DNA of 64,000 nucleotides, from contig NC_087081.1 of NCBI RefSeq assembly GCF_026151205.1, positions 2,299,246 through 2,363,245 on the forward strand. The letters are read 5' to 3'. The notes beneath the pieces were generated by a model that worked only from the letters and a program-made list of their open reading frames with translations, had not been told where the DNA came from and searched no databases. Below, piece after piece: positions 1-11,482 of this stretch; within the stretch, counting starts at the first letter, position 1; each line of letters starts with the position of its first letter. Source of the stretch: Bolinopsis microptera. Its lineage: Eukaryota > Ctenophora > Tentaculata > Lobata > Bolinopsidae. The position numbers and the translations under genes are program-made.

Positions 1-507
1 AAAGTTGAGTCCATCTTTACTGTGGAGCATTACATGAAGCTGATGGAAAAGGCCAGGAAAAATCCGTATCCCTTCTCCATTGTCAGAATGACGTCTGCTG
101 ACATATTCGACTTCACAGCTGCTACATTGGCTAATGGGCTTAGCTTCTTCAAGAGCGCAGATATATTTGGAAAGCATCCTAACAGTGAAGCACATGTCAA
201 AGTACAATGGTTCCTTATCCGCTGCTTCGAGGCTTCTGAAGAACTACTGGGATATAAAGTTGCGTATGACTTTAACAGTGATGATGAGGTCCTTACATGT
301 GACTTTACTGACCTCAATGACAGGGTAAAAAGAGGGAGAAACAAAGAAAAGAGAGTACATGGCAGCCCTAAGAGGATATACGGTCCAGAAGGAAAGAATA
401 TCACAAAGGGGAAATTTGAAGACATTCAAGAACTTCTCAAGTTTGTCCCACCTGTTTACCATGCCTTCTACAACGAGCTACCTCATACAGAAAAAAAGAA
501 GAAATAG
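1..507 (+). CDS. C-terminal part of a DUF7869-like, transposon-associated protein (5' cut by window edge)
   Basis: The reading frame is open from base 1 to the TAA at 505-507 (about 168 residues), so the start lies outside the window. It may be a last exon or an unspliced gene. Visible signatures are YMKLMEKARKNPY near the start, DIFDF, KVQWFLIR, and PPVYHAFYNELP followed by a lysine-rich end. From memory, this spacing (ARxxxPY, then DFxDF, a hydrophobic W motif, and a terminal PPxYHxFY) matches the C-terminus of a family of uncharacterised animal proteins now grouped as DUF7869, often found in mobile elements. No catalytic residues lie in this piece. Repeats follow immediately, which fits a mobile element. 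The family call is by pattern memory only. Confidence 0.45.
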   Translation, partial: KVESIFTVEHYMKLMEKARKNPYPFSIVRMTSADIFDFTAATLANGLSFFKSADIFGKHPNSEAHVKVQWFLIRCFEASEELLGYKVAYDFNSDDEVLTCDFTDLNDRVKRGRNKEKRVHGSPKRIYGPEGKNITKGKFEDIQELLKFVPPVYHAFYNELPHTEKKKK

Positions 508-1142
508 TTGTATGAAGGACGTGTTAAAAATCCTAATTGAAAGTGTATTTTATCATATTTTTGTAATTTAGAGGCTTTTAAAAAGATTTTTCATAATGGT
601 ATTTAAGTCATTGCGCACTTAATTGACCACATGGCTGGCTTGTTAGATTATTAATGTCGTTTTGACAAGAAACTTGAGCAAAATCTAATGTATTTTTTCA
701 AGTCAAATGGTATAACTAGACACATTTTATAGACTTTAGCCAACCCAAATGGTATATCTTCAGATATACCATTCTCAGTTCAATCATTTTATTGTTTATA
801 GTATAGAAAAAATGGTATATCGTGAGATATACCAGTTTTAGTATAATTCTAGTTTTAAAAATGGTATATAGACAGATATACCATTTTTAAGAAGTGTTTT
901 TTACTTAAAAGTGGTATAACTAGTAGTTGAAGGGATATAAATCGCTTAAATTCAATCTATTTTAAATCATTTTATATATCTGAAGTTCGAGTACTTACTG
1001 TCTATGCCTAAACAAACAATTTAGGCTAAAATCAAGAAGTCATCATGATATGGGATCTTTTAAATCAGTAAAATGCATTTATCTCAAAACTATCAAAAAC
1101 AGATATACCAGTTTTGCATGTGGTCCCTCATATATGTATGTA
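508..1142. other. Non-coding AT-rich stretch with three GGTATATC hairpins
   Basis: No supported gene is seen. Three short inverted repeats lie at 748-773, 814-833 and 857-889. Each pairs GGTATATC or GGTATAT with its complement across a 4-6 base loop. Single half-sites occur near 700, 911 and 1100. Confidence 0.5.
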
Positions 1143-2470
1143 TAGACGCTTCGGCAGTCAATTGTAGCCTACATTTAAGTGTCCGTAGATTCAAAAGTAT
1201 AAAAGATACAGTGCTTTCGAACCACAGGTTTTAAAAATAATCGTTTATACTTTAGTTTACATTATATCGAAAAATAATTTAACGTCATCATCATCACTTG
1301 ATGACGTCATCAAGTTAAGTGTTTTTAAAACTTGATTTTTGACAAAATAACAACTTTTTAAATCGATTTAACACTATTTAGGAGTAATTTTGTTCAAAAT
1401 CTGAGGACATTTTTACCTTAGATAATTGTTCAAGCATTCTGAAAATCTACGGGAAAAGTTTCCTACCTTGCTCCTTCATAAAGATATTCGCTATTGAAGT
1501 TAGTGCTTTTTTGAAGAATAATTTTATAAAAACACAAAAGTTGTGAATTAGTATCCTTTGGTGTTGGGCCATCCCTTGGGTTGTGGAGCTCAATTTTGCT
1601 TTCTAAAGGTCTAAATTGTGTAATAGGCTAGTTTTAAAGTTGAAAATCGAAAAGTCGCACACGTGGGGACACGCCCAAATTGATTTAAAATAGCCAAAAT
1701 CACTGAAAATTGTTATTTTCACGATTTTTATCAAATTTGGAGTCCCGTTGTGATTTAAGTTCTTTTTGAAATCTTCTGAAACTTTGCATGATTATCAAAT
1801 TACTATATATAAAATGCCACTATGCAAAAAGTTACGGTGATTCAATATTGTATGCGCACGCAACGTCCGCTCAAAGTTTGCACGTGCGAAAGGTGAGAAT
1901 TTTGCTCATTCGTGATTTCGAATATATTCTGCACGATATTTAAATGGCATTATATATGAATTTAATGCCAACTTGAATGATTAAAAAGTGCCATATTCAG
2001 TCTGTTATCGACAGATATGCCTACATAAAACAAGGAAACGTTTTCAAAATTTTGAAATCGTTGAAATTACCTCCTTATTAATGAAGTTTCGACTGTGTAC
2101 ATTATCCTGACATTTATATAATCAAAATTAGAGATGATATTTGACCAAAACCCATAATCATGGGTAGAGTGAACCGCTGCCAGTGTCTCTCTTTTCCAAA
2201 CAAAAGGAAACGATATTAATTTGAGGAACCGTCCGCAAATGCAAATTGATACCGAGAATGAAATCGGTCGCTCGCTTAATTTCCCATTCATTCACGGCAT
2301 ACGAATTGTAATAAAGCTTATTGAATGGGAAAAGCGAGCGACCGATTTCATTCTCGGTATCAATTTGCATTTGCGGACGGTTCCTCAAATTAATATCATT
2401 TCCTTTTGTTTGGAAAAGAGAGACACTGGCAGCGGTTCACTCTACCCATGATTATGGGTTTTGGTCAAAT
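1143..2470. mobile_element. Long dispersed repeat ending in a 331-bp foldback (copy A)
   Basis: Bases 1143-2139 align with 15355-16395 at clearly high identity, including the shared ATAGACGCTT start, the TGATGACGTCATCAAGTTAA block and the CGCACGCAACGTC block. The element ends in a near-perfect inverted repeat, arms about 2140-2290 and 2320-2470, whose outer ends read TTTGACCAAAACCCATAATC and its complement. It has no coding capacity: the frames at 2158-2451 are mirror images of the same arms. This is probably a non-autonomous foldback DNA element. Outer borders are uncertain. Confidence 0.6.
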
Positions 2471-2707
2471 TTTAATCAATTAAATTTAATTATATAGATT
2501 AATGTTACATTTGAGTATTAACTTGATTGTTCGGTCTTGATTACGGTAGATTACGGATTTTAATCAATTAAATTTAATCATATAGATTAATGTTACATTT
2601 GAGTATTAACTTGATTGTTCGGTCTTGATTACGGTAGATTACGGATTTTAATCAATTAAATTTAATCATATAGATTAATGTTACATTTGAGTATTAACTT
2701 GATTGTT
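2471..2707. repeat. 88-bp tandem repeat, about 2.7 copies
   Basis: The motif TTTAATCAATTAAATTTAAT recurs at 2471, 2559 and 2647, giving an exact 88-bp period. Each unit contains CTTGATTACGGTAGATTACGG, which resembles the interior of the GGTCGTTCA-ended elements at 2765-2927 and 26844-27218. The array probably arose from a tandemly duplicated element remnant. Confidence 0.8.
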
Positions 2708-2764
2708 TCTTATGAGTTAGTTATATGCGTGGTTTGCATTATTTCTTGACAAATTCTAAATTCT

Positions 2765-2927
2765 AAATTGATTACGGGGGGGGGGGGGGCCGGGGGTCAA
2801 ACCTTGATTACGTAATACTAATATAGGGGGGGGGGGGTTCGGTCTTGATTACGGTTGATTACGGAGGGGGAGGGGGGGTGGGTAAAAATTGCCAAAATAT
2901 TGATTACGTAATATGTGAACGACCCCT
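2765..2927. mobile_element. Truncated GGGGTCGTTCA-family MITE with G-runs
   Basis: The right end reads GATTACGTAATATGTGAACGACCCC, split by degenerate G-runs and TTGATTACG motifs. This is the mirror of the left end at 26844 (GGGGTCGTTCAGATATTACGTAATC). The left terminus is not recognisable, so this copy is truncated or rearranged. Confidence 0.5.
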
Positions 2928-3778
<851 letters not shown>

Positions 3779-3882
3779 ATACTCACCATGTCAGTGTCAC
3801 TTCACCTATTTTGTCTCTATACTGTGTCCATATCCTCGCTTGGCACTTGGACTTGGAGTTGGACGTTGACTGAATTCCTGAC

Positions 3883-4937
3883 AGTACCTTATTTCTGTAG
3901 TAGTGGAACAGCAATACTAAGGTAATGGGACTACTGCGGACCCTCTACCGGCCAAACCTTGTTAACAAAGCCGCAGTCAAGGTTCGGTGAACGGTAGTTA
4001 AAAGCGCTTAAGGGACATAAGTCAAATTGGTAGAGCAACATCATGTAGTGGACGTCTTAAGAAATGAGGAGTAGGTAGAATGTTAGGTTGCTCCTTTATA
4101 AATCGTCTTTTTCTCCGATAATAAGTTGACATCAAGTCTTGAAAATTATTCGAGAAGAATCTCGAATAATTTAGTTGCAGCGTGCCACATGGCTATCTAA
4201 ACTGCAAACCCTACCCATTGCTGAGCAAGGCCTTTATCTTCTCCGACGAGCGGGATCATCAATAATGAGGTCTGATCGTCATCTTCGTACAGCGTTCGAT
4301 GTCTGTGTGAAGGTAAAATGGTGATATCCTCTGGATCAGGCAGAGGTCGAGTGTTATCGGGATTATTTCTGTAGTAGTGGAACAGCAATACTAAGGTAAT
4401 GGGACTACTGCGGACCCTCTAAGATGTACGAAGATGACGATCAGACCTCATTATTGATGATCCCGCTCGTCGGAGAAGATAAAGGCCTTGCTCAGCAATG
4501 GGTAGGGTTTGCAGTTTAGATAGCCATGTGGCACGCTGCAACTAAATTATTCGAGATTCTTCTCGAATAATTTTCAAGACTTGATGTCAACTTATTATCG
4601 GAGAAAAAGACGATTTATAAAGGAGCAACCTAACATTCTACCTACTCCTCATTTCTTAAGACGTCCACTACATGATGTTGCTCTACCAATTTGACTTATG
4701 TCCCTTAAGCGCTTTTAACTACCGTTCACCGAACCTTGACTGCGGCTTTGTTAACAAGGTTTGGCCGGTAGAGGGTCCGCAGTAGTCCCATTACCTTAGT
4801 ATTGTTGTTCCACTACTACAGAAATAATCCCGATAACACTCGACCTCTGCCTGATCCAGAGGATATCACCATTTTACCTTCACACAGACATCGAACGCTG
4901 TACGAAGATGACGATCAGACCTCATTAGTACCTTATT
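3883..4937. mobile_element. Palindromic, circularly permuted element (copy 1) with 11-bp direct repeats
   Basis: A forward segment at about 3894-4295 is repeated inverted at about 4427-4828. The remaining part, 4829-4926, is the complement of 4264-4364, so the unit order is permuted between the two arms. The element starts at TAGTAGTGGAACAGC and ends at CGATCAGACCTCATT. It is flanked by the 11-bp direct repeat AGTACCTTATT (3883-3893 and 4927-4937). Related copies lie at 33709-34321 and 46396-46470. No long coding frame is present, so this is a non-autonomous element of unknown class. Confidence 0.7.
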
Positions 4938-5884
4938 ACCTTATTAAAATTGAATTCACTTAAATTTTCGTAAACATTTAGACAAGAAACATTTAGTACA
5001 TATTATGTCATACTCATATTCCGTGTCATCATTATTACACGTTATACATATACGTTATTATAGTTTATTATTAAAATATTGTTGTATCTATCTGGTTTGT
5101 GGTTGTTCGTGATGAAACACTCCTGTCAAAGGACAGAGAATCCCAGCTCCCAGAGCGTCAATCTGTGTCGGTGTATAGTGAACGGCAGATGACTTTAGCG
5201 CTGAGTATAATTTATACTCAGAATACGTACTTTCTCTCTTTATACTATAAAGAGAGAAAGTACGTATTTTGAAGGATCGTGTTTTGAGCAACGATCTCGA
5301 TGGGTTGACTGTTGACATCGTCAATCAAGTTGAAATTGAATGTTTATTTTTTTGCAGCAACACTAACAGCGTGATTGTTGAAAATTAAAACAACGACTTA
5401 ATTGCAAGGTCTATTTTAATGTCTAAAAGTAAACGTTTGAAACCCTAAAAACCATGTTAAAATATTACATAAGGTGAAAACAACGAAGTTTTAAAAATCA
5501 TTCCAATTGCTGCAACAGGCTATCAAATTATTGAATATAACTGATATGATTCTTTTCATTAGAATGTTTCGTATATCAGCGTCAGCTCCTTTTTACTCTA
5601 CTGCATCAACATGCCGATGACCTGCAAATTATAGTAGTTATTTAAACTTGAGTTTTTCAAACGATCCAAAACATAATAAAGTAATAAATCAGAAATTGTC
5701 ATAATATTATGCTGTATTATGAACAAATCAATACAATACATTACAATATTCTGCGTACTAACTTATTAATATATGCGTACTAACTTATTAATTACACACA
5801 ATGCAGCTAGTTTAATGTTAATAGTGAGGGATTCCGGATTAGGTTTTTGGGGAGGTTTTACTTCTATAAATAAGGGAATAAGCT
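4938..5884. other. Intergenic region with a 47-bp perfect hairpin
   Basis: This stretch is AT-rich and no gene is supported. A perfect inverted repeat with 23-bp arms lies at 5222-5268 (AATACGTACTTTCTCTCTTT and its complement around one central C). A weak minus-strand frame at 5088-5324 crosses the hairpin and shows no family features. Confidence 0.45.
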
Positions 5885-6542
5885 TTAAGGACCCACCTCA
5901 ACTTCAGCGAGACATAAAGGATGGCGGCCTGCTGGCCTTATTTCTATCACTTGTCCGCTTACGGCGATGTTGATCAAATTGGGGAATCCTATTTTGGAGT
6001 TCACAATCCCAACAAGTTCACCATCGACATACACAGTGGCGTTATCGAGCCTATCAGCACAACAGTCCTCACGTCCATAAACCTTGTTTTTTAATACTGT
6101 CAATTATACTACTTCATAGCTTATAATTTAAGAACATGAATTTAATGTAGTCAGTTAAATCAAAACGTTGAACTGCTACCTTTCACTAAAAAATGTTAGT
6201 TTCCCTTGATCATGATCTGATCTTATCTACGTGATTATTAAACATTTTAAACACTGAACGCACCTTGATTTGTTCCATGTACGCGTTCTCTGGGAATGTC
6301 AATCTCCACCAGGCATTTGGCCCTGTCGTTTTAGTGTGGGTAATCGAATTCCTGAAAATAACAATCATCAATTTTACTGTTGTATGGCAGAAAATATTTG
6401 TTGTTGCCAAAGATTAGATCTCCAGATCTTACAAAAGTTTTTATTTTTCCAAAAAAATCTCAGGATTATCTGAACAAACAATGAAATTAAAGTTCCTTAC
6501 GATCCCCATCTGTTGGAAGTATTGCCATCAATGGCCCGGGAA

Positions 6543-7440
6543 TAGGGACTACGGGTGGAAGATGAATAATTGATATTCCAACAGCATCTTGTTCCCTGCA
6601 TTGTGCTGATTCCGGGAAGCATTTTGTTTACGCTCTCATCATTCTGTAGGATGAGATATCGTTCATTTAAAATTGGGTAATTATAGGCCTGTCAAGGATT
6701 TCAGCCTAATTAAGAGCTGATCAATTGCAGCTAGTTGTGCCATATAAGGGATAACTGAGGTCACGTGACATTCAGTCCTATCACGTGACCGCTAATCCTA
6801 TCACGTGACCTTGATTCGTAAAGCCTCGGGCACGTGATCACATTCGTAACGTGTCGTATGCCGACTAGGAGATTTTGTGACGTCACCAGAGCTAAAGCTA
6901 CTTGATCAGGCCTTATATGGAATAATATCGTGTATCGGGTGTAATTGGACCCAATTAGAGCAGCTGAGCGCTCAATTATAGCAGCATCTGGTACCACCTT
7001 CTGAAACCCAGCAGACAGCTGGCCCAGAGAATCGAAATTAGAAGGATTTTTTATTGATGGAAATCGAAGCGGAAACCTTGTAACCCTATGTTTTCGATGA
7101 CGCCGAACAAGATTAAACAGGTTATAATTGTCCTACTCTCGTGTAAATTGCTCTAAAACGTGATTGAAATTGTAATGATGCTATCAATTGTAATACAGTT
7201 TTTACATTAAGCTGAGCGGCGTAACGGCTGGCATTCCTGGGCCGCGCTTATCCCAGATTGTCATTCCGCCGCAGCTTCAATTTATCTGGATATTACAGCC
7301 TGGGGTCCCCAGGTAACGACTGGAACCGCTATATCTGCCTAATCTCAGCTATTGTAAATAACGAAGCCTGTGATCCGCACATCAGGTATTGACCACATTG
7401 AACGGGCTTGAATCGAACAAGCCGTGTTATTAATATTAAA
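6543..7440. repeat. Left long terminal inverted repeat of the transposon
   Basis: This arm mirrors 10490-11382. It includes several TCACGTGA palindromes (E-box-like, around 6769-6836) and a 78-codon frame repeated identically in both arms, which is not a gene. Confidence 0.85.
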
Positions 7441-7675
7441 GATATTAATACCAAAAATCGTATTACTAGATTACCTTCTTGTCATTTGTGCGAAGTGCGT
7501 ACTCTTTATACTGCAGTTTGAAGTGCATTACAGAGTTAATGTTATGTGTATTATACAGTTACAGTTATGTAACTGTTGCACACAGTAAAACTTACTGCGA
7601 TCGCGCTGATAAGAAGTGAACTGATAAGAGTCGAGTAAAATTGCAACGTAACTTAAATCAATGTAACACCGCTAT

Positions 7676-10113
7676 ATGAATAGTGATCATTTCTCAAATA
7701 GTTTTCTCAATATTGCAATGAAGTTGTCCGATTTTATTGATGGAACGTGTGACAGCCTTCCATGTCACAGTCCTCCGTCAAACAAGGACATCCTTCGTTT
7801 TCTTTTGAGCCACAAGGAAAACCATGCGACTCATGTCGATTTAATGCTGGCCGAGGTTTCAAGTTTGATATTAAGTCATTACAGTACCATCGAAATGTAC
7901 AGGCAAACGGACGCGGACTTCTTTCAGCCTTGCAATATTGTCAAGTGAGTGCTAGTGTTTTTTAGGTATTTACCCTACAGCACAGGTTGTTCACGATACA
8001 TCAGTCCGGTTTCAAACATATATTTTCTGCTGGGGGAAAATAAGAGAAATATAGCCGATCGATCTTTCATAAATTAATATACAGATGTTTGAAACCAAAC
8101 CAATGACCAATGTTTCATGAACAATCTGTAGTCCCTGTGATGCTTCGGCGTGGAATCAGCTGTGCCGCCATGGTAGACGTTTTTCGAGTGATTCACCACT
8201 CCATTGTAACAGAGAAACCTAGCCATTGACGGGGACCCATCGGCTCTTGACAGAGGCTGAGATGAGGACGGCTTCCAATAACGTCCGGGAACAGTTCATT
8301 TCTAGTCTGGGACAGCTCGAATTCAATGGTAAGAAGTAAGAAGCAATCCAAATAATGAAAGATATATTGTACAAAAATATAGATCATCACCCGATTTACA
8401 CGTTTTAATTTTTATAGCTATCTATTTTGACGGCAAAGAAAGCGAGAGTTTGGTTTGGCTCGACGGAAAGAACCAAAAGATCAGGGAAGAAACATACACT
8501 ATATTGGCATATCCTGGTGCACATTCTCTAGGATTCGTCACTATAGATGACAAGACAGGTTTTTATTGTGCATTGTGTTTCAAGTCAAACAACTTATCGT
8601 ACCATCTTAACATCTTAACATCTTAAAATTATGACATCTTAACATCGTAACATCTTAACATCTTAATATCTTAACATCTTAACATCTTAAAATTATGACA
8701 TCTTAACATCGTAACATCTTAACATCTTAACATCTTAACATCTTAACATCTTAACATCTTAATATTTTAACATCTTAACATCTTAACATCTTAACATCTT
8801 AACATCTTAACATCTTAACATCTTAACATCTTAACATCTTAACATCTTAACATCTTAACATCTTAACATCTTATCGTCGACATAGCTTGAACTTAATTCA
8901 ACTTGAAACATAAAACTTAAAGCTCAAAACAAGTTTCTGATAGTATAGTAGTAAAATACTTTTTGAGTTAATCATGTCGTTATTGAATATAAAGTTAAAG
9001 AAATGGAACTAAATTTAGCCATATATTCTGTTCCTGATAAGTGATACTGTAATAATTATACTCATTACTCAAGCATTCAAATTTCAGATGCACGCTCAGA
9101 TCAAACTGCGTCCTCTTATTGAGGATGGGGCTTATCATGTTTTTACAAGCCTCACACTCAATAATGACATACAACTTTCGCCAAAAGAACGAACAGCAGT
9201 TTTGAAGAAAGTTTGTAACAATAGTTACTTCGCTCATCCTGAAGCAATTATTGTTTGCAGTCTCGGTGAGAAATTAGTACATGTTTTATTTTAGTGGATA
9301 TTTGTTGTCACGAAGCTCTTGTTACAGTTTAGTTATTTAAATTGTTCACCTTTGTCCCCGCTTTTGGTTCTGTTCCTTTAAATAAATGTGAATGAAAATA
9401 CTCCTCAAGGTGACGCAGATAGAGCTGTTCGGGAAAAAGGCGTGGCTCTCTGCAGGCAGCTTATAGAACTAGAGCAGAAGGGCATGAACCGGACAATACG
9501 CCCGAATGGAAAACCGCGGATATTTTGCAAGCCAGAGATTAACAGAAATGCAAAATCGTACCTTGTCATTTACAACACTGACAACACTGACATCGAGGAT
9601 AAAGATCCGGTGAGAAAGACTAAGTCTTTCAAACCGTACCATTTATTTGGTCTCTGTTACAAAACTGCGTGCAGTAAGTTCATTTCAAATTGTATTTACT
9701 ATGACGTAACTATTAATATTATATTATTGTATTAATAAAGTTATTGACATACGTTTGTATTCAAAGCTATAAGGTCAAAGTGAAAACAATACGGATGGTA
9801 TTGAATTTAAAAAGGAAAGTTTATGATAACAAGTTATATTTCAGAAGAGCTGAAGTGGGCTGCAGTCACTATTCCATCGGTAGTAAGGGTGCATCCCTCT
9901 GATCCTGATCAATTCGACAGGTTCATAGAATCACCTTTGGTGACGAAATATCCCTGCCACCAGCAAGCAGTCGAAAGAGCGGTGGCACTGATGACAGAAT
10001 CAAAGCTGAAGTGTGCTAACAAAGACATGAAAGCAGGACACCACATTGTTGTCTCTGAGGAGAGGCAACAAAATCCAGGAAAACAGAGGAAGTTCAAAAA
10101 ACTAATGAAATGA
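7676..10113 (+). CDS. Spliced gene of the long-inverted-repeat transposon (candidate transposase, PCHxQAVER family)
   Basis: Several exons are visible on the plus strand. First: 7676 to about 7945 (starts MNSDHF, ends QPCNIV). Second: about 8214-8335, with donor GTAAGA. Third: about 8417-8558, with FDGKESESLVW and YPGAHSLGFVT. Fourth: about 9088-9265. Fifth: about 9411-9672, with GDADRAVREKGVALC. Last: about 9845-10113, with YPCHQQAVERAVALMTES and a TGA stop. The fourth to last exons join cleanly (phases 1 and 1); the first and third junctions are not resolved. From memory, the FDGK...YPGxxxxGxVT block, the DxxxxVRxKxV block and the terminal PCHxQAVERxVxLxTE block occur in this order in a widespread family of uncharacterised proteins of cnidarians and arthropods. 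Its place alone between transposon ends suggests it drives the element. No catalytic triad could be assigned. Confidence 0.6.
8603..8872. repeat. Minisatellite of 9-bp units (ACATCTTAA)
   Basis: About 30 units of CATCTTAA(CA), with variants such as AAAATTATGA. It lies in the intron between the third and fourth exons of the transposon gene. Confidence 0.9.
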
Positions 10114-10489
10114 TTTATTAAAAGAGAACACTCGTTATATAATATTTTGTATGATGTTTCACAATATTGAGTTTATTCCCGAAAATTTTGAGACTACTTC
10201 TTTAAAATTAGCTTTCTCTGGATGATATGCAGACTGCAGCAAAGAAATATCAAACAGTCATAAATATGTTGGTGATTCCATCGCTATACTTCGTCTACAC
10301 ACTGAACTTAGCAATCTTGATTATAAGTATTAAACACTGCAATATATATATATAAATAGATTTTAATTCCAAGTGTTCGTAGAATAATTGAAAACGTAGC
10401 ACTGTAAATGCGCCAGCTATTCAACTTGTGATAACTTAATCAAATTGATGACATTCAAGTGCATTTTGAAAAAATTTACCCGATACTAT

Positions 10490-11382
10490 GATACTTTTTA
10501 TAGTAATAACACGACGTTCAATTCAAGCCCATTCAATGACTGATGTGCGGATCACAGGCTTCGTTATTGACAATAACTGAGATTAGGCAGATATAGTGGT
10601 TCCAGTCGTTACCTGGGGACCCCAGGCTGTAATATTCAGAAAAATTGAAGCTGCGGCGGAATGACAATCTGGGATGAGTGCGGCCCAGGAATGCCAGCCG
10701 TTACGCCGCTCAGCCTAATGTAAAAACTGTATTACAATTGATAGCATCATTACAATTTCAATCACGTTTTAGAGCAATTTACACGAGAGTAGGACAATTA
10801 TCACCTGTTTAATCTTGTTCGGCGTCATCGAAAACATAGGGTTACAAGGTTTCCGCTTCGATTTCCATCAATAAAAAATCCTTCTAATTTCGATTCTCTG
10901 GGCCAGCTGTCTGCTGGGTTTCAGAAGGTGGTACCAGATGCTGCTATAATTGAGCGCTCAGCTGCTCTAATTGGGTCCAATTACACCCGATACACGATAT
11001 TATTCCATATAAGGCCTGATCAAGTAGCTTCAGCTCTGGTGACGTCACAAAATCTCCTAGTCGGCATACGACACGTTACGAATGTGATCACGTGCCCGAG
11101 GCTTTACGAATCAAGGTCACGTGATAGGATTAGCGGTCACGTGATAGGACTGAATGTCACGTGACCTCAGTTATCCCTTATATGGCACAACTAGCTGCAA
11201 TTGATCAGCTCTTAATTAGGCTGAAATCCTTGACAGGCCTATAATTACCCAATTTTAAATGAACGATATCTCATCCTACAGAATGATGAGAGCGTAAACA
11301 AAATGCTTCCCGGAATCAGCACAATGCAGGGAACAAGATGCTGTTGGAATATCAATTATTCATCTTCCACCCGTAGTCCCTA
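10490..11382. repeat. Right long terminal inverted repeat of the transposon
   Basis: Inverted partner of 6543-7440, beginning near CGTTCAATTCAAGCCCATTC and ending in CCGTAGTCCCTA next to the duplicated target. Confidence 0.85.
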
Positions 11383-11482
11383 CCCGGGAAGCTTCTCCAT
11401 TGTGATCAGTGTCGATCTGCGTTGCTAATCCTTCTGATGCGATATTGTCGCACCCATCTTTGCAAGGATCACCTTCTATTTT

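Larger units (their letters stand above)
6543..11382 (+). mobile_element. 4.84-kb DNA transposon with ~0.9-kb terminal inverted repeats and 8-bp target duplication
   Basis: Both ends begin TAGGGACTACGGGTGGAAGA. The inverted arms run about 6543-7440 and 10490-11382. The duplicated target CCCGGGAA lies at 6535-6542 and 11383-11390. Removing the element and one target copy restores an open lectin reading frame. Between the arms sits one plus-strand gene (7676-10113). An 8-bp duplication is known for hAT, P and some Merlin-type transposons, but the encoded protein shows none of their recognisable motifs, so the superfamily is left open. The arms look nearly identical, which suggests recent insertion. 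Confidence 0.85.
5885..11472 (-). pseudogene. Secreted fucolectin-type (FTP, F5/8C-like) lectin with one exon split by a DNA transposon
   Basis: Minus strand. Visible pieces are an exon at 11472-11383 continuing at 6534-6501 after removal of the transposon, an exon at 6351-6264, and a last exon at 6082-5885 ending in TAA. Joined, they read a continuous FTP carbohydrate-binding domain: NIASEG, SRAIDGN, THT, NAWW, the paired-cysteine YGREDCC, RLDNATV and CLAEVEV. Phases agree at every junction (2 and 0). The same order and phases occur in the gene at 16993-24737, so this is a tandem paralogue. The exon is cut between the Ser and Arg codons of ASRAIDGN by the element at 6543-11382, with target CCCGGGAA duplicated. 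Signal-peptide and middle exons, known from the paralogue, were not found upstream. The acceptor at 11473-11474 is one of two possible. As it stands the gene should not make a full lectin unless the insert is absent from the other allele. Confidence 0.8.

Noticed and set aside
2067-2451. Two similar 76-codon frames on opposite strands
   Set aside because: They are the two arms of one foldback repeat, not genes.
3883-4937. Hammerhead ribozyme in the palindromic element
   Set aside because: I looked for a CTGATGA core followed by GAAA with pairing stems on both strands and did not see one, so a retrozyme identity is not claimed.
6761-11164. Identical 78-codon frame near each transposon end
   Set aside because: It lies in the long inverted repeats and has no family features. 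Its identity simply reflects arm identity.
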